Source: Unio delphinus (Eukaryota > Mollusca > Bivalvia > Unionida > Unionidae). Taken from it: a stretch of DNA of 64,000 bases. Positions within the stretch are counted from its first letter, which is position 1, and the number at the start of each line of letters is the position of its first letter. Below are positions 23,757 to 34,478 of this stretch, in pieces. The notes beneath the pieces are model-generated. The model worked only from the letters and a program-made list of their open reading frames with translations, searched no databases and had not been told where the DNA came from. Made by a program: the position numbers and the translations under genes. The stretch spans positions 15,887,501 through 15,951,500 of the forward strand of contig JAQISU010000155.1 of assembly GCA_029339505.1 (NCBI GenBank), given 5' to 3'.

Positions 23757-25248
23757 TGCAACTTTAATTTGGTGTAGGAATACATTGCTGCTAATACTAA
23801 TGAGTGATCTCTCCGTCAGATGCCATTTCTGTACATTTATAGGGTAAAAATAACTTTAAAAAAAAAAAAAACAAAAATTAATTTTAAAAAAAATTAATTT
23901 AATTTTTAATTTTTTTTTTCATTTCCAATTTCTACAGTGAATATACACCAGGTGTCAAAATTTCAGCTGTCTATCATTAATAATAAAAATTTTATAGCAT
24001 ATTAAAGTTTCATCAATACTGCCTGTACAGGACATAGACCACAATTAATTTTACTATATGTTCTCTACATATATTTCTCAGTACTGACCTTTCCACAGTG
24101 TGACAATCAATACAAATCATATGTTAATCTAAAATACCTCCAAAGATGACTTCACGATGACAATCTTGTCAGGGGTTGATCGGCATTTTTTTGAGCTGCA
24201 GCACTGTAAACATAGCAGCATGTAAACAGAACACATATTTCACTTCCGGATCATCACCAAGGCCTTATTACTCCATTTGCACTGTCGCCAAATTACACAC
24301 TGACAACCACTCTCTCTGCTCATATTCTCAAGAATAAACAATTACCTTAAAATCCCTACCAAATATGGATCAATATAACTCTTCTATCACCACCAAAATG
24401 AGAGCGGAATAAAGGTTCTAAAAATAGACTGGAACAAAAAAGGTTCTAAAAATAGACTGGAACTACATTCTCGGGTACTGAACTGGAAGTATTAATTGTG
24501 GTGCGATTCCTAACAGGGTTAGACAATTTCACCTCAATGGACAAAACTTCCATCCATGATCAAATCAATATGTCTGAAATACTTCTGAAAAGTTTGAAGG
24601 AATTTCATCAATGAATAGAATAGTTACAGGCTTTTAGCTGACACCACTGTAACACAAAAACCAGCCCATTCCAAATGGCCGCATGGCAAAAATGCTCAAA
24701 ACTTAAAGTTTAATTGTGAGTTTATTAATCAAGATAATCACTTCAAATAAACTGTAATTAGTTTTTAGTTCTAGCAACAATCTGGAAATTACTAGAAATT
24801 AAGCTTCACTGTGAAACTTTCTTAGAAAATGTAATTTTAAAAAATGATACATATTTTTATAAGAAAATTTAAATTTAATTTAAATTTTAATAAAAATTTG
24901 AAGCTAAAAGTTGACAAAGTTTGTTCTATGTCAAAGTCTCTCCATTCCTTTATTATAAACATCAAGGGTTTTCCTTATCAGTTGTGATGCAATAAAACCA
25001 GGGTCTGTCAATCAAATGTAACACCCTGAAATCTGAAATCATCAAAACAAAGGTAGCTAGGGGTACTTAACACCTATATGACAATATATACAGTCATGAA
25101 GGGGAGGAACCCTTATGGTAGGCTTCCAATCAGATTGAAGAGTTGGTGCAGGAATCTAAAACCTAGCAAGCTTGCCTTTTCCTAGTTATAAAACTGATGG
25201 AAAGAGGATAATTCTTGTCATTTACATGCAGTTATTGTAACGGAAACC

Positions 25249-27242
25249 ATGAAGGGGTACAAGAAGAGGCAGAAAATTTATTTTAAACCTGGAAATATTC
25301 CACATAACAAAGGAGTCAGATATCTGACGGATGATACTCTACCAATTTCCAGTGCTTCATCAGTCCCAGTGACCAGAAGAATGGAAGCAGACAAGTTCTC
25401 ACTGATAGCAGTGACAAAGCCGACAAATGGGTCTCTTTCATCTGCTCAGGTTCCAGACTCTAATACCAAATCGGGGTCTGCAAAACTCTACAACCATTAT
25501 CCAAATCAAAACTGGACCTGAAAAAGATAGAATTAAATGAGCAAGATGGAACACGAATCATATGCATGAAAAAAAATGTTGAAATGTGGAATGATATCAT
25601 TCATCGCCATGGTCATCAATTCGACATGTGTGACAGGCCAGAGTTCCAAATTGCTGATGAAATAAAATGGGTACTTGCTTGGAAGCAGACTATGATGTGT
25701 AAAAACTGCAGTTTTAAGTCACCAGAGTACAAGTTATATGAGGAGATAAAAACAGATAAACCTGGGCCAAATCCTGCTGCTGTTAATCTGATGTTTCAAG
25801 CTGGACTACAAGATACCCCTATGGGCAACACCAGAGCTAGATACTTGCTTGCAGCCACTGACATTCCACCACCTAGCAGATCAACTATGCAAAGAGCATC
25901 CAACATTGTAGGCAAAGCAACCGTTGAGCTCAATGAAATTGATATGACAAACAAACTTAAACTAGTCCGACAGGTTAATGTCATGCGTGGTGTTCAGCAT
26001 CCTGAACAAATAAATGTTGCTTTTGATGCCAGATATAATGCCTTTAGCTTTGGACATGAAAAGAAACCTGGCCAAAGTTCATCACAAGCTGTTGGAATTG
26101 CCTGTGAAACTGTAACAGAGAAACAGTACATAGTGGGTTGTACAGTAGAAAACAAGCTCTGCTGGACTGGAGCATGGCTGAAGGGGAAAGGTTTTGATGT
26201 GAAATGTCCAGGAGGCCATGTTGACTGCACATCAAATCTGTCACCAGTTGCACCACATTCTGAGTATGAGATGGCAAAAGAAATTGGAAACAAATTTGTG
26301 CTGCAAGAGATTCTCATTAAACATGTAACTACAGATGGAGATGCGCAGGGTGCTGCTGGCTTCCAAGCTGCTTACAACATTCTGCATCCAATGTGGAAAG
26401 CAGAAAGACTGTCAGACCCCATCCATCTGGGTCGTTCACAGTTCAAACGGTGCAACTCTGCAGTATTTAGTGCCGAAATGTTTCCAGGAATAACAACAAG
26501 AGAAGGAAAAAGGCTCAAACAGAAAATTATCAGTCAAGACATCAAAGCTCGGTGCAGTTTGATCTTCAAACAACTGATGGAGGATAACAGAGGTGATGTT
26601 ATAAAAATTAAAGGTCAACTTCCACAAGTACTGGATGCCACTCTGCGCTGTTATTCAGGGGACTGCTCAAAATGCCGGCGTTATTCCAAGGTTTGTGGGG
26701 GAGGAAGTACTAACAACTGGTGGATGCGATCAGCATACCTAGGCCCTCATAAAGTGACTTATCTTAACATGACAGAAAATGATAAGACAATCCTGTTAGA
26801 AGTTCTCAAAATGAAACTCTCCTGTGATGCTGTACAAAGACTGCGACTGAATACAAACACACCGAAATGTGAGGCTATGAACAGATCAATCAGTGTTTCC
26901 TTACCCAAAAATGTGAACTATTCCAGAAACTTTGAGGCAAGAGTGCATTCAACAATACACAGACTCAATAATAGCTTGGGATCATCACTGAAAGCCAAGG
27001 TGACACACTTGAAAGGTCAACTGTCATCAAGGACTTTGCGATCACTGGATACAATGGATAAACGATGAACTTACCATCAGTTGTATCAAAAGAGTCCACA
27101 AACTAGGCGACGTCTCCTAGCAAGACGAGGAAAAATGATCCAGGCTCATCTGAGGTACAGGACTCAGCAAGGCAGTAGAAAGTCTGACTACTGCAAAGGA
27201 CTTCTGGACAAAAAGGATGATCACTCCTATGCACAGGTTTAG
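25249..27242 (+). pseudogene. Mutator-like transposase, copy 6, frameshift plus nonsense
   Basis: It carries the same two lesions as copy 5: one A missing at 25482-25485 and TGA at 27066-27068. The predicted 90-aa and 500-aa pieces are identical to those of copy 5. This points to a recent unit duplication or to gene conversion. Confidence 0.92.
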
Positions 27243-27833
27243 CCAAGGGACACTGCAGAGAGAAAAGATTGATTTAATTCCATGTGCAACATGAATGTTG
27301 TTAAAAGACACAAAAAAGAACACATGGTACAGAAGGGAAAACTGTAGTGGGGAAATCCGTAGGTAACACAACGCATGTTATGTGCAGTTGTGTTACTTAC
27401 TACCACCTGATGAGACCTATGGAGGGGTCGAAACAGTTTTTCTGACTATGAAGACACAAATAAAGAAATTATAAAGCAAAATAATAAATAAATAAGTAAA
27501 TCAATCAATCAATCAATAAATAAATAAATCTGTAACAAAATTCTAACATAAAATATAAATAATATAGAATGAATGAATGAATGAATTAATGAATGCATGA
27601 AGGAAGGAAGGAAGGAAGGAAGAAAGAAAGGAAGAAAAGAATGAATGAATGAATGAATCTAACACAGCACTTTTATACCAGCATGAATGACATACTAAAA
27701 TAAAGACTACTCTCTCTTTTCTCCTCCTTACTCACTACATCCATCCATCCATCCATCTTTCAATGCCAGGCATAATTCAACATGGATGTGGGTGGGTGTA
27801 CAGGATATATCATGATACCTGTATTATTCATTG

Positions 27834-28211
27834 TTATGATTTCAACTTCATCATGCAGTCTGGAAAGTCACCATGGCCAATGCAATGCCCATGACCTTTG
27901 CAGCACTGCCTATTATTATTGATGGAATGCGGTTCTAGATTTAGATGATCCGCATTCACACACAAACTATTATCGCATAAATGGGATGCATGAAGCACCT
28001 TTGGAATAGTCAGACTTCTTAACTTGACCATTAATGCCAGTCTGTGGACATGCTTTTTCTTCCATGTGTTTGTCTCAGGGTCCCTATATGATAATAGGCC
28101 ATATAATCCATTGGAAGTTACATTTCCAGTCCATATTCGACAATCACTATTATGTGCTAGGACAGAATTTAAAGAAATTTTGGCTGACAAGTTTTGAAAA
28201 AAAGCCTCCAT
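27834..28211 (-). CDS. Zinc-binding-loop His-Me endonuclease, copy 6
   Basis: An intact 125-aa ORF identical in predicted protein to copy 5, including HASHLCDN. See 5634-6011. Confidence 0.72.
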   Translation of the reverse strand: MEAFFQNLSAKISLNSVLAHNSDCRIWTGNVTSNGLYGLLSYRDPETNTWKKKHVHRLALMVKLRSLTIPKVLHASHLCDNSLCVNADHLNLEPHSINNNRQCCKGHGHCIGHGDFPDCMMKLKS

Positions 28212-28964
28212 TGCAACTTTAATTTGGTGTAGGAATACATTGCTGCTAATACTAATGAGTGATCTCTCCGTCAGATGCCATTTCTGTACATTTATAGGGT
28301 AAAAATAACTTTAAAAAAAAAAAAAAAAAAAAATTAATTTTAAAAAAAATTAATTTAATTTTTAATTTTTTTTTAATTTCCAATTTCTACAGTGAATATA
28401 CACCAGGTGTCAAAATTTCAGCTGTCTATCATTAATAATAAAAATTTTATAGCATATTAAAGTTTCATCAATACTGCCTGTACAGGACATAGACCACAAT
28501 TAATTTTACTATATGTTCTCTACATATATTTCTCAGTACTGACCTTTCCACAGTGTGACAATCAATACAAATCATATGTTAATCTAAAATACCTCCAAAG
28601 ATGACTTCACGATGAAAATCTTGTCAGGGGTTGATCGGCATTTTTTTGAGCTGCAGCACTGTAAACATAGCAGCATGTAAACAGAACACATATTTCACTT
28701 CCGGATCATCACCAAGGCCTTATTACTCCATTTGCACTGTCGCCAAATTACACACTGACAACCACTCTCTCTGCTCATATTCTCAAGAATAAACAATTAC
28801 CTTTAAATCCCTACCAAATATGGATCAATATAACTCTTATATCACCACCAAAATGAGAGCGGAATAAAGGTTCTAAAAATAGACTGGAACTAAAAAGGTT
28901 CTAAAAATAGACTGGAACTACATTCGTGGGTACTGAACTGGAAGTATTAATTGTGGTGCGATTC

Positions 28965-29228
28965 TATTTGTATGGGCTGAGTTTGTGGTACTTTATCGGT
29001 CGTAGGGGTGGGTGGTTGGTATGTTGGAGTATCAACACGTGGCTGGTTTTCATGGTCAATCCCTACAGCATCGGCTGTGTTGATAATGTTGATTCCTAAT
29101 GGTTTTTTAGTTTGTTTTGTTAGAAAGGACATAGTTTCTTCTGTTAAATTGTCATTTAAAAAGTTATCCCCCAAATTAAATCTGATGGGAGACAATGGAT
29201 TTAATAAGTCAGCCTGCTGTTTTCGCAT
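28965..29228 (-). CDS. Unrecognised ORF fragment abutting the array
   Basis: An open frame of about 88 codons that runs on into the array sequence, stopping at 28947. The peptide is polar and Pro/Thr-rich toward its end. I do not recognise it. It may be a piece of a retroelement ORF1, or chance. Its reading into the array shows that the junction cuts whatever was here. Confidence 0.2.
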
Positions 29229-29845
29229 GTGGTATTCTAGCGTGGAGAGGAAGTTTAGTTTCTTAATATGTACAGGTCTTTTATTAAACTGGTGTCTATG
29301 ATTCCAGTTTTCATGGCTGGGTTACGGTTGACAGGTTTAGTAACAGCTGTCTTAGCTAGAATTGCTAGTCTGGCATTATTTAGATACATTGTTGCGTGGC
29401 GGTTTTTGTTTTAATTAAAAATTTATGTAATTGATATCTAATTTAATGTAAGGGTTGTAATTTCTTAAGGTTTGGTGTTACAATAATATTTATGAAGTAT
29501 GTTAAATGAAGGTTTTAGAGTTACAATTAAATTTATGCAGTAGATATAAAGCTATTGGCACTCAATTCGGACCCGTAGGTTTAAGAAAAATAATACCTTG
29601 ATAAAGCGTAGTTTGAAGCTGGATAAGTTGAAGCTGGATGAAATATCCGTATGGCAATGCAATCCTCATTGAAATAACCTGGGTAGTTGAATGGAGACGT
29701 AGCTATCAGTGATTCTCTGTGAAATCGCGGTGATCCGAAAACAGGTAATAGGTGCCTCTACTGCGTGCGTGGTTTTCTTAGCGGAGCTTCGAAAAGACGT
29801 CTGTACAGTACAGAGCGGGGAGCGCAAGTGTGATGGTCAGACTGA
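29229..29845. other. Non-coding flank, nothing recognised
   Basis: I see no ORF, repeat family or RNA gene that I can name. A short (GAAT)n run ends it, near 29845-29860. Confidence 0.4.
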
Positions 29846-29859
29846 ATGAATGAATGAAT

Positions 29860-30145
29860 TATGGTTTTAAGTGAAACCGGCCACAAAGGGTCATTTGTTC
29901 ACTATTTTACACTACCAATTAATATGGTAGTGATTTAGATTTTCCCGTGACTGGCTGGCTGACTGACTTGAGTTTTTTAAAGTTATCACCGTCCCGAGGG
30001 ACATTTGGACAACTTTTATAGCTACCATATCGGTAGCCATTTAGGTGGGAGGGGATGTTACTCCCTCCCTTTAGAGTGCTTAATTGCACTATCAATTAAG
30101 GCGTTCCCCTGAATTACTAAAAAGTAACTATCAGGGGAAATGAAG
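29860..30145. repeat. Hairpin-rich non-coding block
   Basis: Several short inverted repeats follow each other: GCTACC/GGTAGC (about 30021-30038), GGGAGGGG with CTCCCTCCC (about 30047-30072), GTGCTTAATTGCAC, and TTCCCCTGA with a matching CAGGGGAA (about 30105-30140). The role is unknown. It could be a structured UTR of a retroelement or a folded repeat. Confidence 0.45.
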
Positions 30146-30399
30146 GCCTATATTGGGTGGGTAGGAATAGTACCCACACACACCCACCCCTATCAACCAA
30201 TCGAAAATACTGTAAGGTAGCGAGGGGAAATGTTTCCTCATTTCGCTAGTAATTTAGTCAAGTTGGAAGCGGAAAAGGCGGAAAAGGTCCAGGTCCAGGA
30301 GGCGCGGGCGACACAGCAGCACACACCAGAGCACGCAAAGAGACAGACAGCAAGGCCACGAATGCAGCATACACCTGAAACGAAAGAGCCCTACTTATT

Positions 30400-31175
30400 T
30401 CAAATTTAGTCCAGTTTTACTAATGGACAAACCTAACTTCCAATAATGTGTTAGCCACCTGTGCAATTATTCAAATATAAGAGTTGAAGAATTGTTATTT
30501 ATTATCCTATCATTCTAAAAAATCTAGTACATAAGCGTACATATAATAAGTCCCTAACAAATTTAGAAAATTAAAAATGTCTAAGCGACATATAATAGTG
30601 TAGTCAATGATAGGTAATTTTGGTCTTGAATTTTATTGGAGGCGGTACCAATAAGGTCAAATTAGCTTTTTAGGGCCACAGAAAGTTGTTCAATGAGGGG
30701 TACTCGTAACCAAATGAGTCCCCTATAATTCAGGCAAGTGAAATGGCAATGTGAAATCACATCTTGCTCCGCAGGCATCGCAGAGGCAGCAAGCAGAAAC
30801 GCACAATCGGCCCCCAACGAAGAAACCCGAGGCGTTCACACCCTAGGTATTTTGTTGTTATACAACTCCATAGGACATGTACAAAGTGTAAATGCTATAT
30901 TTGTTGTGTTGTGGAATATTTTGAAGTTATTTTTTTTGTTTCTTTAGTACTGCAACATTGTGTTGCGGGGGACTGATAGTCCTGGATTAAGACTACCTTA
31001 TATTTTCTACAAAGGTCATATGTGTATATGTATGCTTGTATTGTCCATGGAGTTGTAGTCCCTTTGACTTATTTCAATTGAGTCCAGTTGTAGTAAAGGA
31101 TGTTCTACTATACCAATGATGTGAGAGCCACCTGTGCAATTAAATCAAGGTGAGCAAGTTGCAAGAGTTTTGTTT
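30400..31175. repeat. Diverged direct repeats about 670 bp apart
   Basis: The segment near 30400-30500 (AGTCCAGTT, then GCCACCTGTGCAATTA) recurs near 31070-31150 in the same orientation. The sequence between holds two short overlapping ORFs (about 70 codons) that I do not recognise. It may be an old duplicated non-coding unit. Confidence 0.4.
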
Positions 31176-32100
31176 TTTGTGTGAATCTTAGCAATATCCC
31201 TGAATAAGTACAGAGTGTACTGTATAAGTCACCACCGTCCTATAATCCGATGAAAATCACTTCTTTCGAGTGAAATTCATCCTAAGAAAAAACAAAATAC
31301 CTATTTTAAGTGTCAGATTGACTATTAGAGTTGGTCAAGTAAGGTTGTTTTATGGTTATAAATTTGGTTGGGTGTGTCCAAAAGATCATATCTGTGTTCG
31401 CTGTTTGGTTGAATGTGAATGAAAAAACATGAAACAAAAGACTGAGATTTTAGAAGTGTGAGTGAGAAATGGGTCAACACCAGCTTCCCTAAGAGGCTGA
31501 TTGGGTTGTGCACAGTGGTGTACTGGGCTGTATACTTGTGCGTCACCAATCCAGGCTACGACCTGTGCCCCCACTGTTCCACTGGTCTTCCCCTATTCCC
31601 AAGAGATACAGTAGGTGAGGAATAGTTACGTGACAGACCAACAAACATATATCCCCCCCACCTTTTTTTTTTTTTTTTTTTGATTTAGTAAAATGTTAAT
31701 AAGAGATAGAGAAAAATAAAATAAAAGCAAAGTAGAAATTATAAGAATAAGGATAGGTTAATATTAATTATAATAATTAGAGGTTAAAAGATAGGAAAAG
31801 TGAGAGAGAGAGAATTAGTACAACATGGAGTACTTAAATAGAGAAATGGGAATTAGTACGGCATGCAAAATAAGGAAAAACAGTAAGCCCTTAAAAGGAC
31901 TGTTTGGGTAGTCTGGTCCTCTACGTTTTCCCTCGATGTCAGTGATAGCTCCAATGGCTCCATTGGTTATCCTTGGAATATGAGAAATCCATTTGAGTGT
32001 CCATATTTGTTGTTTGGATAATTTGGAATATTGAGCGCCATTAGCTTTTATTCTGACAGTTAGGTTATGTTGCTAAAGGATTTTATCAGACTATATTTAT
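31176..32100. other. Non-coding, AT-rich, with poly-T tract
   Basis: No gene is seen. A run of about 19 T near 31663-31681 could be the tail of a minus-strand retroposed copy. Short ORFs at 31325-31574 show no recognisable motif. Confidence 0.4.
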
Positions 32101-32129
32101 TTGTTAATTATTGAGCGATTAACTCTGCC

Positions 32130-32545
32130 AAGTCCGTAAAAATCAATGAATGTAAATTTGTAGGCCCGTAGAGTGTTGTAACTCCATATCGATATTCATC
32201 AATATCACGAAACGGACAGAGTATTAGGCTGCAATTAGCGGTAATCTCTGCAAGTTATGTGTGCAAAATGAGTGTAGATTCGTAAGTCACGTAGGGTCTA
32301 TTGGATCCTATATCGACACCCGTTTGGCACAGATTTCCAACAGAGGCACTGGCTGATTCATTAATTTTTGCTTTTTGTGTGTACTGAGATTTTTTAGTAT
32401 TAAATTAAGAGTTAAGTAGTGGTAATCTCTGCAGGTGGTTTAAACAAAAGTGAGTATAGACTCGTAAGTCACGTAGGGTTCATCAAACCCCATATCTATA
32501 CCCACCTGCTTAACCACGGCAACAGAGTCACAGGCTAATTTGCTA
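32130..32545. repeat. Imperfect tandem repeat, 3 units, in retroelement 3' region
   Basis: Three diverged units share GTAAGTCACGTAGGGT, followed by CCATATC-type blocks, at about 32151, 32280 and 32462. The spacing is roughly 130 and 180 bp. They lie directly after the stop of the minus-strand RNase H/zinc ORF, so they fit 3' UTR repeats of that retrotransposon. Confidence 0.55.
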
Positions 32546-32569
32546 TATAGGTATTGTTTCCTACGAATA

Positions 32570-33110
32570 TTATATTTTGTCTATTAATTTGGAATTAATA
32601 AGAAAATCAATTATATTTTTGGCCGCTAATTGTTTGTTTGTTTGTGTTAAATTAAGTATGTTTGGGTATAAGTTTGCTGAGGTTCCTATTTTTTGTTTTG
32701 TTTTAAGTATATTCCTGTGGACAGTATTGTTTGTGCATTTGTTAAAAATGTGATCTAAATCTTCTGGTTGTTTGCATTTAAAGCAGTTAATGTTATGGGT
32801 AAATGGACCTAGATATTTACCGAAGCTGTTAGCCAACTTTGTTTTTCCTACCATGATCCTATTCATTTTAATTTGTTCTGTTCTTGTGTTGCCTAATATG
32901 ATTGCTTTTCTTTTAATAGTGTTAATAGTATTATATAGTACTCTCCCCTTTGTTGATAAATTCCAGTTAGTTTGCCACATACTGTTAGTCATGTCATATA
33001 TAAATTTGAAGATTTCAGTATGACTGTACGGTATTGGTTCATAATGTAATTCATTTAATTTATCATTTGCTACTTTGTCTGCCAATTTTGTTTCTTCTAA
33101 GGTTATGGAT
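32570..33110 (-). mobile_element. 3' end of non-LTR retrotransposon (RNase H tail plus CCHC-like zinc-binding C-terminus)
   Basis: The frame opens upstream of its first Met with TKLADKVAND, like the end of a retroelement RNase H domain. It continues through a W...LSTKGRVLY segment, then KMNRIMVGKTKLANSFGKYL and a Cys/His cluster CFKCKQPEDLDHIFNKC. This arrangement is typical of the C-terminus of RNase H-bearing non-LTR reverse transcriptases (R1/I-like). Everything upstream of about 33110 is missing. The sequence breaks into the flank of the Polinton-like element, which suggests the Polinton lies in or beside it. Confidence 0.65.
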
Positions 33111-33299
33111 CGCGTGACTGGAGACTACCCCTGCTTTATATTTTTCAAGCGCGGACGTGATGGAAAACACCCCTCGACGGTTAAGGGTTGGAAACGTTTA
33201 GATAGTTTGATGTGAGGGATAGAAGAAAAGTCAAAGAGCATTGATATGAATACAAATGTAAAACAAACGACAGACGCATTGGTTTCAAAACACACCATT

Positions 33300-33305
33300 T
33301 TTATT
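33300..33305 (-). terminator. Polyadenylation signal for the protease end of the element
   Basis: AATAAA on the - strand, about 75 nt beyond the protease stop. It is a plausible 3' end of the late minus-strand transcripts. I see no gene in 33111-33379. Confidence 0.45.
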
Positions 33306-33379
33306 CAAATAACAAAACAACTCACAAAACACAATTTTTTCAAATAACAAACATTTTTTTCTTCCATAGCACTAATACA

Positions 33380-33979
33380 TTATCTTTGACATGGTTGACA
33401 ACGTTGCGAATTAAATTGAGATTTCCACTGTTGAAAGTCATTGGGACATTGATGTACACTACGTTTCCTAGCTAAAGACAACAGATAGCCATAATGGTCA
33501 CAAAACCATCGATCTACTTTGTCATCGTTTCGAGACGAATGACGATCAAAATAAGTCACTAAATGTTCTAAAGAATATCCAAGACTGCGATGATGCAGAT
33601 AATAGACACAATATTGTCCACACACCATAGAATCTGCGCTTTGTAATTTCACATTATTGAATCGTGTCGTCTGGGCATTTCTTCTCATAAAGTCAATGAT
33701 ATTATCTTCGAAAGGGGGTAATCCATACGAATCAAAATATTCCACACAACCCTCTTGAGGAAAGTAGACAGCTACCCAGTGAGTTCCTGGAAGATGACTG
33801 TCATCTGTGTTGATGACATAAGCTTGATTCTCTTGAAGTTTGCGATGAGGTAGTTCATCTTTAGCACACACCACAGGATTCCAAGAAGCAGTGTACGAAC
33901 TACGGTTGAAAAGATAATAAAGTTTCCAGGTATCCAATTGTTTCTTGTGTAGCCTTGTTATTTTTTTTCCTTTCTTCAC
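33380..33979 (-). CDS. Adenain-like cysteine protease (maturation protease)
   Basis: A frame of 199 residues, the usual size for this family. The catalytic His is in GTHWVAVYF, an acidic residue is in EYFDSYG, and the Gln plus nucleophile Cys are in QSADSMVCGQYC. These are the blocks of adenovirus-type proteases, which cleave capsid precursors during virion maturation. The frame has no ATG at its start: it opens with GTG at 33977-33979 after an upstream in-frame TAA. The end of the preceding gene overlaps it here. The true start may use another codon or splicing, or have been lost. The catalytic body itself is unbroken. Confidence 0.85.
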   Translation of the reverse strand: MKKGKKITRLHKKQLDTWKLYYLFNRSSYTASWNPVVCAKDELPHRKLQENQAYVINTDDSHLPGTHWVAVYFPQEGCVEYFDSYGLPPFEDNIIDFMRRNAQTTRFNNVKLQSADSMVCGQYCVYYLHHRSLGYSLEHLVTYFDRHSSRNDDKVDRWFCDHYGYLLSLARKRSVHQCPNDFQQWKSQFNSQRCQPCQR

Positions 33980-34473
33980 AGGTGATTATAAGTCATCAAT
34001 TCGATCCAGACTTTTTGCTTGAAACGGTCTGACAAGTAACTGATGGTTTGCTTCGTCTCTTTACTCTTGGCTAAGAGAGCTTCGATGCGATCAATTTTTC
34101 GAGCAAACAATGGAGGAGAGGAATGATCACGTAAGCCTTTATACCACTGAAGTAACACGGCTTCTTCTGAGATGAGACTCCAAGCTTCGTTCAGATAATT
34201 GTCCAATTTTTCTTCTTGACTCATCATCATACATTTATCGTGTTGAATGTGACTGGGATGATCGATTTGACATCCATAACAATCTTTTTTAATCATGTCC
34301 CTCATTTTATCTTCTAAGTGTTGTGCAAAACAGGAGACTAACTGTTGTTCCTGTTCTGGCCACCTGGATTGCATGATCACTACTTCTTCTTTTTGGTCTT
34401 GGGGATCTGCTTTTACTGTAACCTCCCATTCCATGGATTCTCCACTATTCAAAGAAGGACAAGGGTCTTCCAT
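33976..34473 (-). CDS. Conserved Polinton protein with Cys/His motif
   Basis: 165 residues, intact. The N-terminal third is acidic. The middle has DCYGCQIDHPSHIQHDKC, a C-x2-C...H...H...C arrangement that I recall from uncharacterised proteins of invertebrate Polintons and that may bind zinc. The rest is helical and charged. It lies between the protease and the major capsid gene in a tightly packed series (5-nt gap to MCP), so a virion or assembly role is possible but inferred. Function unknown. Confidence 0.6.
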   Translation of the reverse strand: MEDPCPSLNSGESMEWEVTVKADPQDQKEEVVIMQSRWPEQEQQLVSCFAQHLEDKMRDMIKKDCYGCQIDHPSHIQHDKCMMMSQEEKLDNYLNEAWSLISEEAVLLQWYKGLRDHSSPPLFARKIDRIEALLAKSKETKQTISYLSDRFKQKVWIELMTYNHL

Positions 34474-34478
34474 AGTGT

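Larger units (their letters stand above)
1..28964 (+). repeat. Tandem array of about 4.43-4.46 kb Mutator-like transposon units
   Basis: Transposase start codons recur at 3051, 7478, 11907, 16338, 20794 and 25249, giving periods of 4427, 4429, 4431, 4456 and 4455 bp. All units are in the same orientation, and the window begins inside an earlier copy. Units differ by scattered substitutions and small indels. The last unit is cut at 28964, in the non-coding part before a transposase gene. Each unit holds a transposase (+), a microsatellite-rich 3' region, a convergent endonuclease ORF (-), and about 1.47 kb of AT-rich non-coding DNA. I see no inverted repeats or target-site duplications between units, so this looks like unit amplification rather than independent insertions. 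Confidence 0.97.

Noticed and set aside
1..28964. CRISPR array or other short-spacer repeat system
   Set aside because: The repeat unit is a 4.4-kb transposon and the small repeats inside it are microsatellites. There are no cas-like genes.
30262..30375. Histone H2A-like N-terminus (SGKGGK-type peptide)
   Set aside because: Only about eight residues resemble H2A, the following peptide is low-complexity, and there is no start codon or histone fold.
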